Assembly (NCBI GenBank): GCA_946611605.1
Contig: CAMODU010000007.1
Coordinates: forward strand, 1 to 41,053
Reading direction: 5' to 3'
Source: an uncultured bacterium
GTDB taxonomy: Bacteria; Bacillota_I; Bacilli_A; RF39; UBA660
DNA length: 41,053 nucleotides
Positions 16,360-25,109 of the stretch are shown one piece after another. Every line of letters starts with the position of its first letter. The first letter of the stretch is position 1. Both the position numbers and the translations under genes were made by a program. Below the pieces are notes generated by a model, which did no database searches, was not told the DNA's origin, and worked only from the letters and a program-made list of their open reading frames with translations.

Positions 16360-18503
16360 CTTGATTTAACCTTATCATTACTAGTTACTTCAGCAAAATC
16401 TATTTGAGAAGCTTCTTTAGAAGCACTGATACATTGAACTCTTACTCTAGTACCAATTCTAAATATCTTCTTAGAATTCTTTGCAATAACTGTATTTGTT
16501 TCTTGATCATAGTTATATATATCAGATGGCATATTTTCAAACTTTAATAAACCTTCAACTCTATTAGGAAGTTGTACAAATAAACCAAATGATTGAACAC
16601 CAGAAACTATAGCATCATATTCATCACCTATATGGTCTTCCATATAGTCTGCCATATACATATCATCTACAGCTCTTTCTAATTCATCAGCATTTCTTTC
16701 TCTATCAGATGATTGCTTAGCTATTTCATCTAAATGAGCATCCCAATAATTAATAGTCTTTTGATCAACTAAACCTTCAAAGAAATATGTTCTTAATAAT
16801 CTATGAACTTGTAAATCTGGATATCTTCTAATTGGTGAAGTGAAATGTGTATAACATTCTGATGCTAAACCAAAGTGTCCTATATTTTCTTTTTGATAAC
16901 ACGCTTTAGCCATTGATCTAATAGCTAACTTCATGATTATTTCTTTTTCTTCACCTTCAGCATCTATTTGCTCAATTAATTTCTTAAACATTTTTGGATT
17001 ATCTACATTTTTAAATTTACCAACTATTTGATGCCCTGACGAATTACAATAATCTATAAATTGTTGTATTCTATCAGGATTAGGAACAGCATGTACACGA
17101 TAAATAGATGGTAATCCTCTTACTAAATCATCATAGTATTGGAACTTTCTTGCAACAGATTCATTAGCAACGATCATGAAGTCTTCAATAACTTTTTCAT
17201 ATTCTCCTCTTTCTCTTGCAACAACATCTATTGCATGATGATTTTCATCAAATACGAATACAGGCTCAACAGTATCAAAGTCTGTTGCTCCTCTTCCCCA
17301 TCTTTCTTTTCTAATTAAATCATGCACATCTTTCATTTGTAATAATGTATCTACAAATGGTTCATATCCTTCTTCTATATCATTATTAAGTATTCTATTA
17401 CAATCTGTATAATTCATCTTCTTATTAGATCTAATAACAGATGGGAATACTTCTGAATTTATTACTCTACCTTGATAGTTAATTTCCATCATACATGATA
17501 TAGCTAATCTATCAACACCTTCATTTAATGAACATATACCATTAGAAATAATATGTGGTAATTGTGGTATTACTTTATCAGCAGGATAGTTAGAAGTAGC
17601 TCTAACTAATGCTTCTTTATCTAATGGCGAATTCTCAGTTATATAATAAGATACATCTGCAATATGAACACCTAATAAATAATTACCATCTTCAGACATC
17701 TCTAATGATATAGCATCATCTATATCCTTAGTATCTTTACCATCTATAGTAAAAATCATCTTGTCTCTTAAGTCTCTTCTTCCTTCCATATCTTTAGGAA
17801 GCACTTCTTGAGGTAATTCCTCTGCTTGTTTCATTGCATCTTCAGGAAATTCTTCAAATACATCATATTTAGCTGCTAATTCTTTAATATCCATTCCTGG
17901 ATCATCTTTATGCCCTACTTTAGCTCTAATATTACCAAAGTAATTATTACCACTGTGGATATCATCTAAAGCAACAGCTATTATTTCTCCTTCAACACAC
18001 TTACTTAATTCTTTATCATCTATAGTAATATTTATATTTGTATATTTTTTATCTTTAGGTACAAAACACTTACGTGATTTAACAACTTTTATTTCACCTA
18101 AGATATTCTTTTTATTTCTTTCAATTACTTTTAATACTTTACCTTCTGGTTTTGTTGGGTTTGATCCTAATACTTCAACTAATACTTTATCTCCATCTAA
18201 AGCACCAGCTAATAATCCTTTTTCAATATGAACATCTTTTTCAGAAGGATTTTCAGATAATAAGAATCCAAAACCTTTATCTTTTACATCAATGATACCT
18301 ATTTTAAAGTTAGTCATTTTTGAATATAATATATATTTCTTTTTTTGAGAATAGTATACATCTAATGATTCTTCTAAACTTCTAAGAGCATCGCATACTT
18401 CTTTAGTTTTTTCTACACTTTCAGCATTTAATTCTTTAGTTAGTTGTTCAATAGTTATACCTTCGTTCTTTTGTTGTAATAATTCTAATATTTGTTCTTT
18501 CAT
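16356..18503 (-). CDS. rnr: Ribonuclease R
   Basis: 715 residues. A processive 3'-5' exoribonuclease acting on structured RNA. Domain order: N-terminal winged-helix/RNase R HTH (about 1-65), cold-shock OB domains (about 65-215), RNB catalytic domain with the Asp cluster TIDGKDTKDIDDAISLE and GVHIADVSYYI, later NIGHFGLASECYTHFTSPIRRYPDL, and a C-terminal S1 domain (IGDEYDAIVSGVQSFGLFVQLP). Start ATG at 18503 follows AGGTGAT; the GTG at 18512 lies within that site. It ends with TGA overlapping the smpB ATG. Its own promoter separates it from secG, although the secG-rnr-smpB order is kept. Confidence 0.97.
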   Translation of the reverse strand: MKEQILELLQQKNEGITIEQLTKELNAESVEKTKEVCDALRSLEESLDVYYSQKKKYILYSKMTNFKIGIIDVKDKGFGFLLSENPSEKDVHIEKGLLAGALDGDKVLVEVLGSNPTKPEGKVLKVIERNKKNILGEIKVVKSRKCFVPKDKKYTNINITIDDKELSKCVEGEIIAVALDDIHSGNNYFGNIRAKVGHKDDPGMDIKELAAKYDVFEEFPEDAMKQAEELPQEVLPKDMEGRRDLRDKMIFTIDGKDTKDIDDAISLEMSEDGNYLLGVHIADVSYYITENSPLDKEALVRATSNYPADKVIPQLPHIISNGICSLNEGVDRLAISCMMEINYQGRVINSEVFPSVIRSNKKMNYTDCNRILNNDIEEGYEPFVDTLLQMKDVHDLIRKERWGRGATDFDTVEPVFVFDENHHAIDVVARERGEYEKVIEDFMIVANESVARKFQYYDDLVRGLPSIYRVHAVPNPDRIQQFIDYCNSSGHQIVGKFKNVDNPKMFKKLIEQIDAEGEEKEIIMKLAIRSMAKACYQKENIGHFGLASECYTHFTSPIRRYPDLQVHRLLRTYFFEGLVDQKTINYWDAHLDEIAKQSSDRERNADELERAVDDMYMADYMEDHIGDEYDAIVSGVQSFGLFVQLPNRVEGLLKFENMPSDIYNYDQETNTVIAKNSKKIFRIGTRVRVQCISASKEASQIDFAEVTSNDKVKSR

Positions 18504-18526
18504 AGATATCACCTTTCTCTAAAACA

Positions 18527-18535
18527 ATTATAACA
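18527..18535 (-). promoter_or_regulatory. extended -10 promoter of rnr-smpB
   Basis: TGTTATAAT on the minus strand, between the secG terminator and rnr. Confidence 0.65.
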
Positions 18536-18560
18536 CTTATAATATTAAATAATTAAAAAA

Positions 18561-18577
18561 AGGAAACGTTGTTTCCT
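18561..18577 (-). terminator. intrinsic terminator of secG
   Basis: Stem AGGAAAC/GTTTCCT, 3-nt loop, seven T. It starts 1 nt after the TAA (18579-18581). Confidence 0.85.
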
Positions 18578-18578
18578 A

Positions 18579-18806
18579 TTACATATGTAAATATTTTAAA
18601 TATAGTATTAATGATAATACAAAGAATGCTAATCCAAGGATTAAAGTTAATCTAGATAATACTAATTCAGATCCTCTTTCCTTAACATTAGAAAATAATT
18701 CAGCATTTCCTCCTGAAATAATTTGGCCACCATCTTGTGCCTTACTACTTTGTAATAATACTAATATAATTAGGATAACAGAAATTACTATTAATGCTGT
18801 TTCCAT
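18579..18806 (-). CDS. secG: Preprotein translocase subunit SecG
   Basis: 75 residues, the usual SecG length. Two membrane helices (about 2-20 and 52-70) flank the conserved cytoplasmic loop QSSKAQDGGQIISGGNAELFSNVKERGSELVLSRLT. SecG aids the SecYE channel driven by SecA. The ATG at 18806 is best spaced from AGGTGAT; two start codons upstream overlap that site. Confidence 0.94.
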   Translation of the reverse strand: METALIVISVILIILVLLQSSKAQDGGQIISGGNAELFSNVKERGSELVLSRLTLILGLAFFVLSLILYLKYLHM

Positions 18807-18869
18807 CCTCATCACCTGATTTCTTTAAATAATTTAACATAATAATTAATAATTATCAACAATTATTTG

Positions 18870-18898
18870 TATTATAAACTATTCGTAAATAAGTTTCA
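18870..18898 (-). promoter_or_regulatory. promoter of secG
   Basis: TTGAAA (18898-18893), 17-nt spacer, TATAAT (18875-18870) on the minus strand. The secG leader is then about 60 nt. Confidence 0.6.
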
Positions 18899-18926
18899 AT
18901 TAAATAATTTCTTTTATTATAGTTTA

Positions 18927-18935
18927 TGTTATAAT
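18927..18935 (+). promoter_or_regulatory. extended -10 promoter of femX
   Basis: TGTTATAAT on the plus strand, 29 nt before the GTG start. Divergent to the secG promoter. Confidence 0.65.
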
Positions 18936-18963
18936 TATTATATGGTAAAAGGGAGCGTTAGAT

Positions 18964-20202
18964 GTGAAAATAGTTAGCTTAACAACTCAACAATTTTTAG
19001 ACTTTGCAAGTTCACATCCTTTAAATAACTATATGCAAACTCAAAAGTATGCATTAGTTATGGCTGACTACGGATATGACTATGATTTTATTGGTTATGC
19101 TGATGGCGCAAATATAGTTGCAGCCACTTTAATGTTGTCTAAAACTATAACTGGTAAAACTAGATATGGATATGCTCCTAAAGGTTTCTTACTAAATTAC
19201 TATGATGATAATATATTAAAAGCCTTTATAAAAGATTTAAAAGAACATTATTATAAATTAGGATATGTATTTATTAAATTTAATCCTGAAATAATAATAG
19301 GTTCTACTGATAAAGCTCATAAATATATTATGTCCTATAATGGAAATGTAAGAATAATAGATATATTAAAAGAATTAAATGTTAAAAGAAGATTAGAATT
19401 AAAAGACTTTGATTTACTTGAACCTAAAGTAAATGCATATATTAATTTAAAAGAGTTTGATCTAAAGAATATACATAGAGATTACAGAAAGAAAATTAAG
19501 AAATGTATAAACTCAGGTATGAGTCTTACATTAGGTGATGTAAGAGAGATGGATAAAATATATCCTTTTATCAAGACTAAAAGACCTATTAGTTATTTTA
19601 GAACATTCTATAATGCATTCTCAAAAGATAATTCTATAGATCTATTATTTGTTAAAGTAGATTTTGAAAAAAGATTAACTTTAATAAGAGAAAAGTATGA
19701 AAAAGAACAAGTTAAAAATGATGAATATAATCTAATAATCCAAAAAGATCCATCTCCTAGAAATTTAAATAAGAAGATGGCATCAGATAAGAGATTGGAT
19801 GCATTTAAAGATAATATTATTAAAGCTACTGAAAGTTTAAAGCAACATAAAGAAGCAATTGTTGCTGGTGCATTAGTAGTTAAACATTTTAATAGAGTAT
19901 CTATTGTAGCATCTGGATATTCTGAAGAATTTAAATATATGAATCCTAATCATTTCTTACATTATGCAATAATTGAAAGATATAAACCATATTTTAATTA
20001 TTTAGATATGAACGGAATGACAGGCAAGTTTGAAGAAGAAACTCCTTATAAAGGATTAGATGACTTCAAAAAGAAATGGAATCCAACTATATTTGAATTC
20101 ATAGGTGAATTTGATGTTATATGTTCAACAAGAACATTTAAGTCATTAATAAAAACATCATTCATTGAAGATGAATTTAATCAACATTTAGATCATCAAT
20201 AA
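18964..20202 (+). CDS. FemAB family peptidoglycan interpeptide-bridge aminoacyltransferase
   Basis: 412 residues. FemABX enzymes add amino acids from aminoacyl-tRNA to the lipid II stem peptide. Family marks: an N-terminal NYMQTQKYALVMADYGYDYDFIGY segment, GKTRYGYAPKGFLLNYYDDN, LGYVFIKFNPEI, and a late GNAT-like half with YMNPNHFLHYAIIERYKPYFNYLDMNGMTG ending PYKGLDDFKKKWNPTIFEFIGEFD. A charged helical insertion at about 235-300 fits the coiled-coil arm of the family. The start is GTG at 18964 after GGGAG; an ATG two bases earlier runs directly into TGA. Monocistronic. The exact amino acid added cannot be told. Confidence 0.92.
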   Translation: MKIVSLTTQQFLDFASSHPLNNYMQTQKYALVMADYGYDYDFIGYADGANIVAATLMLSKTITGKTRYGYAPKGFLLNYYDDNILKAFIKDLKEHYYKLGYVFIKFNPEIIIGSTDKAHKYIMSYNGNVRIIDILKELNVKRRLELKDFDLLEPKVNAYINLKEFDLKNIHRDYRKKIKKCINSGMSLTLGDVREMDKIYPFIKTKRPISYFRTFYNAFSKDNSIDLLFVKVDFEKRLTLIREKYEKEQVKNDEYNLIIQKDPSPRNLNKKMASDKRLDAFKDNIIKATESLKQHKEAIVAGALVVKHFNRVSIVASGYSEEFKYMNPNHFLHYAIIERYKPYFNYLDMNGMTGKFEEETPYKGLDDFKKKWNPTIFEFIGEFDVICSTRTFKSLIKTSFIEDEFNQHLDHQ

Positions 20203-20204
20203 TA

Positions 20205-20226
20205 AAAAGACACGTGTGTGTCTTTT
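20205..20226. terminator. bidirectional terminator between femX and the 168-aa gene
   Basis: Nine-pair stem AAAAGACAC/GTGTCTTTT with loop GTGT and T-runs on both strands. It overlaps the stop of the convergent gene (20225-20227). Confidence 0.88.
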
Positions 20227-20731
20227 ATTTTGTATATTTCTTATGATCATTACTATATTTTGAATAACTATTAGTTATTTTATATTTCATAGTATTAACA
20301 TATTTATATCTTCTATCACCATGAACAATCATTCTTGGATTCTTCTTTTCAAATCCTAAAGGTAATATAAGATTAATAAGTGATTCATCACAATAAATAA
20401 TATTAGAATCAGAATCACCATATATATCTATTTTATTATCTTCACTATAATTAATATCATATATTTTCTTTGCTAACATTTCAGCATCTATATCACTTAC
20501 TTTATATATGTCATCAACAGTAACATTATATATTTCACAATTAGGTGAAGTACTATTAATTGTATTAGTTTCTTTATCGTATTCAAATCCTTTAGGCATA
20601 CGAAGTTTTCTTCCTCTTACAGAAGTATATATATGAGATTCATAATGAGGTTCTTCAGCAGGATCATCATATGCTATAAATACTCTATCATTATGTCTAG
20701 ATAATAATTGTAGAAATTCAACAAATGTCAT
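20225..20731 (-). CDS. Hypothetical protein, 168 residues
   Basis: Not recognised. It is soluble and acidic in the middle, Tyr/Asn/Lys-rich at the end. It begins MTFVEFLQLLSRHNDRVFIAYDD, which resembles the start of small phage- or ICE-type cytosolic proteins but proves nothing. The ATG at 20731 follows GGGAG; a longer frame to 20788 is excluded because it would run into the -35/-10 promoter. Confidence 0.78.
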   Translation of the reverse strand: MTFVEFLQLLSRHNDRVFIAYDDPAEEPHYESHIYTSVRGRKLRMPKGFEYDKETNTINSTSPNCEIYNVTVDDIYKVSDIDAEMLAKKIYDINYSEDNKIDIYGDSDSNIIYCDESLINLILPLGFEKKNPRMIVHGDRRYKYVNTMKYKITNSYSKYSNDHKKYTK

Positions 20732-20759
20732 ATACACATCTCCCTTTTTTAGGACTCTT

Positions 20760-20788
20760 ATTATAGTTAATATAATAATATTTGTCAA
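20760..20788 (-). promoter_or_regulatory. perfect consensus promoter of the 168-aa gene
   Basis: TTGACA (20788-20783), 17-nt spacer, TATAAT (20765-20760) on the minus strand. It is the only exact full-consensus sigma-70 type promoter I see in the window. Confidence 0.85.
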
Positions 20789-20793
20789 AAAAA

Positions 20794-20814
20794 TAAGAGA
20801 CTATTAGTCTCTTA
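20794..20814 (-). terminator. intrinsic terminator of the ABC permease gene
   Basis: AAGAGACTATTAGTCTCTT followed by ATTTTTTT on the minus strand, 1 nt after the TAA. Confidence 0.86.
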
Positions 20815-20815
20815 C

Positions 20816-22429
20816 TTATACTTGTATTTCATCAAATCTTTTATCAGATATCTTAGTTAATCTTAACCATAGTAGTCCTGCTAGAATAGTAAATATTATT
20901 ATAAATATTATTTGAACTACTCCATTTGATAATCCTGTTTGAACTAAACCAACAAGAATACCAATAGATATCGTAGCTAAGAACATACCACCAAATACTG
21001 ATACCATAGAACTAGTACTTTGCTTAACTACTTCAGTATCATTAGTAGCATCCATCTTAGGATATTTTAAATTAGCCATTATACCAATTAATTCAGCAAT
21101 AAATGGAAGTAATATAGTAGCATATAATATGCATATAATACTTACTATATCAAAATTAAATACTATAAATACTATAATATCACCTAATAATAGACAAGGT
21201 ATCATAATAACCATAGCAGTTATTACTTTATATAATACAATCATAGATGATTTAATAGGTAAACTTTTTAATATATTTATTGATTTACCTTCTAAAGATA
21301 TCATTGAACTAGTAATAGATGTCATGAATGCTGAGAATGCAAGTAATCCCATCAATGCAAGTGGCATATAATTCATAAATATATCAGGTGATACACCTTC
21401 CATCTTAGATGCTAATCCATTAATAATAGCATCATATTTAAAGCTTACAGCAACACATGCTGCAACAAACATAACTAAACCAAATCCAGCATTTGTAATA
21501 AATACAGGAGTAGATACAAATCTTGAAAATTCTTTCTTAACAAAAGATACTAATCTACTTCTACTCTTAATAATATATGGTTTCTTACTATGTACAACAG
21601 ATACACTTTTCATCTTAGAATTTAATTTAAAATAAACTTTACCAATTATTAATATAGATATAACAAATATAACTATATTAATTAATAACCATATTAATAA
21701 AGTAATAATATTAAAGTCTTTAACTAAAGATATATATGCACCAACTGGATAATACCATTTAGTTATAAAATCTTCTATTCTTTGTGCATTATTAGTCATA
21801 ACTGTCATTAAAGAACCCGCATTATATGATATATATAATACTAATAATAGAATAGACATAGTAAAAATAGTTTGTACTAAGTTCTTACCTTTAAACTTAG
21901 AAGATATATAAGTAGTAATAAATCCAAAGAATGAAGATATTACTATTGGAATAATAGGTAATATAAATAAAGCTATTATAGATAATAAATAGAATAACCA
22001 TGTCATATTCATATTTATTCCATATACTATCATTGCAGGTCCTAAGAACATTCCATTGAATAAGAACTCAAATGCATAGAACTTAAACATACGAACAAAT
22101 AATATAGTCTTCTTATCTACTGGTAAAGAGAATAATAATTGATCATCCTTACAATTAAATAATAAAGAACTAGCTTTATATAAGCCTTCAAATATAACTA
22201 CAATAGAAAACATAAATGCAAATAAAGATAAAGCAACTGATTGTTGATTCATAGGTTTAAATTGTTCCAACAAAGTATACATATATCCACCCATGTAACC
22301 AGCAAGTACTAATGCAAGAATTATAGGAACAAATACTTTAGTCTTATGATTTACCTTATTAGATTGAATCTTAAATAGACTCATATCTTGAGATAAACAG
22401 ACTTTTAATAATCTTAAAGTCTTATTCAT
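20816..22429 (-). CDS. ABC-2-like exporter permease, ~12 membrane helices
   Basis: 537 residues with about a dozen hydrophobic helices in two similar-length halves (about 30-270 and 305-530), separated by a basic cytoplasmic linker (VVHSKKPYIIKSRSRLVSFVKKEFSRF). A LISLEGKSINILKSLPIKSSMIVLYK segment resembles the coupling region of large ABC-2-like permeases (YthQ-type) of Firmicutes, and a matching LLFNCKDDQLLFSLPVDKKTILFVRMFK in the first half suggests internal duplication. The ATPase gene ends 1 nt upstream, so they form one exporter. Substrate unknown. Confidence 0.87.
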   Translation of the reverse strand: MNKTLRLLKVCLSQDMSLFKIQSNKVNHKTKVFVPIILALVLAGYMGGYMYTLLEQFKPMNQQSVALSLFAFMFSIVVIFEGLYKASSLLFNCKDDQLLFSLPVDKKTILFVRMFKFYAFEFLFNGMFLGPAMIVYGINMNMTWLFYLLSIIALFILPIIPIVISSFFGFITTYISSKFKGKNLVQTIFTMSILLLVLYISYNAGSLMTVMTNNAQRIEDFITKWYYPVGAYISLVKDFNIITLLIWLLINIVIFVISILIIGKVYFKLNSKMKSVSVVHSKKPYIIKSRSRLVSFVKKEFSRFVSTPVFITNAGFGLVMFVAACVAVSFKYDAIINGLASKMEGVSPDIFMNYMPLALMGLLAFSAFMTSITSSMISLEGKSINILKSLPIKSSMIVLYKVITAMVIMIPCLLLGDIIVFIVFNFDIVSIICILYATILLPFIAELIGIMANLKYPKMDATNDTEVVKQSTSSMVSVFGGMFLATISIGILVGLVQTGLSNGVVQIIFIIIFTILAGLLWLRLTKISDKRFDEIQV

Positions 22430-22430
22430 A

Positions 22431-23135
22431 TTAACCCTCTAATTCAAGGAATACTTTCTCTAATGATTTATCCCCTTTAACTTCTTTCATGCTACCAGTC
22501 TTAACTAATTTACCTTTCTTAATAATAGCTACTTTTGAACATAGTTTTTCAGCTACATCAAGAATATGAGTAGAATAGAATACTATCTTACCTTCTTTAA
22601 CCATTTCATTCATAACTTTTTTAAAATCAAATATAGCTTTAGGATCTAAACCAACGAATGGTTCATCCATGATTAATATTTTAGGATCATGTGCAAGTGC
22701 AGCAATTAATGCTATCTTTTGTTTCATACCATGTGAGAATGATAATATTTGATCATTTAGTACATTTTCTACTTCAAATAATTCAGCATACTTATGAATA
22801 TTATCTTCTCTAGTTTTCTGATCAACATCATACATATCACATATAAAATTAATAAAATCAATAGCTTTCATATTTTCATATAATTCAGGATTATCTGGAA
22901 CAAATGCCATATCCATCTTACATGCTATAGGATCATCCTTGATAGACTTACCATTTATTAAGATTTCTCCTTCATCAAAATCATGAATACCTACTATAGC
23001 TTTAATTAATGTAGTTTTACCTGCTCCATTATGACCTATGAAAGCAAATATTTCACCATCTTCAACAGTAAATGATACATTATCTACTGCTACTTTATCA
23101 CCATATTTTTTAGTTACATTTTTAATCTCTATCAT
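22431..23135 (-). CDS. ABC transporter ATP-binding protein (partner of the 537-aa permease)
   Basis: 234 residues, one complete nucleotide-binding domain: Walker A GHNGAGKTT near 34-42, Q-loop region AFVPDNPELYENM (Asp instead of the usual Gln, as in several ABC-2 exporters), signature FSHGMKQKI, Walker B ILIMDEPFVGLDP, and switch STH. The short chain and the HGMKQ signature fit the exporter class (drug, lantibiotic or polymer type). It precedes the permease gene by 1 nt. An extended -10 promoter follows the typA terminator directly. Confidence 0.95.
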   Translation of the reverse strand: MIEIKNVTKKYGDKVAVDNVSFTVEDGEIFAFIGHNGAGKTTLIKAIVGIHDFDEGEILINGKSIKDDPIACKMDMAFVPDNPELYENMKAIDFINFICDMYDVDQKTREDNIHKYAELFEVENVLNDQILSFSHGMKQKIALIAALAHDPKILIMDEPFVGLDPKAIFDFKKVMNEMVKEGKIVFYSTHILDVAEKLCSKVAIIKKGKLVKTGSMKEVKGDKSLEKVFLELEG

Positions 23136-23155
23136 ATTAATCTCTCCTTGATATA

Positions 23156-23164
23156 ATTATAACA
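23156..23164 (-). promoter_or_regulatory. extended -10 promoter of the ABC exporter operon
   Basis: TGTTATAAT, whose TG immediately follows the seven-T run of the typA terminator. Confidence 0.68.
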
Positions 23165-23168
23165 AAAA

Positions 23169-23187
23169 AAGAGACTATCAGTCTCTT
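23169..23187 (-). terminator. intrinsic terminator of typA
   Basis: Stem AAGAGACT/AGTCTCTT, 3-nt loop, seven T. It overlaps the TAA stop (23186-23188). The arms nearly match those of the ABC permease terminator. Confidence 0.87.
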
Positions 23188-24997
23188 ATTTATTTCTATT
23201 AGCTCTAATTCTTTCAGATGGATCAAGAATAGCTTTTCTTAATCTTATATCATCTGGAGTAACTTCAACATATTCATCATCAGCAATAAACTCTAAAGCT
23301 TCTTCTAATGAGAATGTTTTATATGGAACTAATGCTATAGCATCATCTGAACCAGATGCTCTTGTATTAGTTAATTGTTTATTCTTACATGGATTAACAT
23401 CAAGATCATTATCTCTATTATGGATACCTACAATCATACCAACATATACATCAGTAGCAGGACCAACAATTAATTGACCTCTTTCTTGTAAGTTAAATAA
23501 TGAGAATCCTAATGTTTTACCTTGTTCCATAGAAACAAGTACACCATTTTTTCTTGTAGTCATTTCACCAGCATAATCTTTATATTCATCAAAAGATCTT
23601 ACCATGATACCTTCACCACGAGTATTAGTTATGAATGAAGATCTATAACCAATTAATCCTCTTGTAGGTGCTGAGAACTCAAGATGATTATAACCATCTT
23701 CAGTGGTAGTCATTCCCATAAGAATACCTTTTCTTTCTTGGATATCAGATATAACTGTTGATGCATAATCTGATGGAACATTTATTAATACCTTTTCATA
23801 TGGTTCCATCTTTTTACCATCTATTTCTTTAATTAATACTTGAGGTTTAGATACACATAATTCATATCCTTCTCTTCTCATATTCTCTAAAAGAATAGAT
23901 AAGTGTAATTCACCTCTACCTGATACCTTATAACCATCAGATGAAGGCAATTCTTCAACCTTTAATCCTACATTAGTTTCTAATTCTTTATCTAATCTTT
24001 CTTTAATATGTCTTGTAGTTAAGAACTTACCAGATCTTCCTACAAAAGGTCCATTATTAACTAAGAAGTTCATAGATAATGTAGGTTCTTCTATATGAAT
24101 AGGTGGAAGTGGATTTGGTTTACCATGTTCACATATAGTGTCTCCGATAGATATAGTTGAACAACCAGCAACAGTAACTATATCGCCATAATATGCTTCT
24201 TGTTTTTCTACTCTATTTAAACCTTCATTAACAAATAACTTAGATACTTTAAATGACGATTCTTTACCTGAGTTATCAACTAGAGTTACTAATTCACCTG
24301 ATTTAATCTTACCTTTAGTTATTCTACCAATACCTAATCTACCAATATATTCATCATAAGCTAATGTAGATACTTGTAATTGTAAGTCATCATTTTCATT
24401 ACCTTCATAAGGTTTAACTTGATTAATTATAGTATCTAATAAAGGAGCTATATTATTATTAGATAAATCATCTTTATCTAATGATGCAATACCATCTCTT
24501 GCTATACCATATAAAGTAGTAAAGTCTAATTGTTCATCTGTAGCATTTAGTTCTACAAATAAATCAAATACTTCATCTATAACTTCAACTGGTCTAGCAT
24601 CTTTCTTATCTATCTTATTAATAAATAATATAGGTTTTAAGTTTTGTTCTAATGCCTTACTAAGCACGAATCTTGTTTGAGGCATTACTCCTTCAGCTGA
24701 ATCTACAATTAGAATAACTGTATCTACAGTTCTAATAATTCTTTCAACTTCTGATGAGAAATCAGCGTGTCCTGGAGTATCAACTATATTAATTTTATAA
24801 TCCTTATATTTAATAGCACAGTTTTTAGAATAAATAGTTATTCCACGTTCTCTTTCAATATTATCTGAGTCCATTACTTGATCTATTAATTCATCATGTT
24901 CATTAAAAACACCATTTTGTCTTAATAGAGCATCAACTAATGTAGACTTACCAGCATCAACGTGTGCAACTACTGCTACATTTATGATTTTATCCAT
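23186..24997 (-). CDS. typA: Ribosome-associated translational GTPase TypA/BipA
   Basis: 603 residues. BipA helps 50S assembly and stress translation. GTPase motifs: AHVDAGKST (G1), RERGIT (G2), DTPGHADF (G3), NKID (G4). Domains II, III (EF-G-like), V, and a C-terminal BipA-specific domain (ending VEVTPDDIRLRKAILDPSERIRANRNK) are all in place; the length is normal. Start ATG follows AAAGGG. Divergent from yfhO. Confidence 0.97.
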   Translation of the reverse strand: MDKIINVAVVAHVDAGKSTLVDALLRQNGVFNEHDELIDQVMDSDNIERERGITIYSKNCAIKYKDYKINIVDTPGHADFSSEVERIIRTVDTVILIVDSAEGVMPQTRFVLSKALEQNLKPILFINKIDKKDARPVEVIDEVFDLFVELNATDEQLDFTTLYGIARDGIASLDKDDLSNNNIAPLLDTIINQVKPYEGNENDDLQLQVSTLAYDEYIGRLGIGRITKGKIKSGELVTLVDNSGKESSFKVSKLFVNEGLNRVEKQEAYYGDIVTVAGCSTISIGDTICEHGKPNPLPPIHIEEPTLSMNFLVNNGPFVGRSGKFLTTRHIKERLDKELETNVGLKVEELPSSDGYKVSGRGELHLSILLENMRREGYELCVSKPQVLIKEIDGKKMEPYEKVLINVPSDYASTVISDIQERKGILMGMTTTEDGYNHLEFSAPTRGLIGYRSSFITNTRGEGIMVRSFDEYKDYAGEMTTRKNGVLVSMEQGKTLGFSLFNLQERGQLIVGPATDVYVGMIVGIHNRDNDLDVNPCKNKQLTNTRASGSDDAIALVPYKTFSLEEALEFIADDEYVEVTPDDIRLRKAILDPSERIRANRNK

Positions 24998-25026
24998 AAA
25001 AATCCCTTTTCTTTCATAACTATTAA

Positions 25027-25055
25027 ATAATATAACTTTTTATTCCTTTTTGCAA
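25027..25055 (-). promoter_or_regulatory. promoter of typA
   Basis: TTGCAA (25055-25050), 17-nt spacer, TATTAT (25032-25027) on the minus strand. Confidence 0.55.
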
Positions 25056-25086
25056 GAAAAATATACATCTCATTTTAATAATAATG

Positions 25087-25092
25087 TATAAT
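25087..25092 (+). promoter_or_regulatory. -10 element of yfhO
   Basis: TATAAT on the plus strand preceded by ATG; it lies 18 nt before the ATG. No good -35. Confidence 0.45.
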
Positions 25093-25109
25093 AAAGTAAG
25101 GTGAATAAA

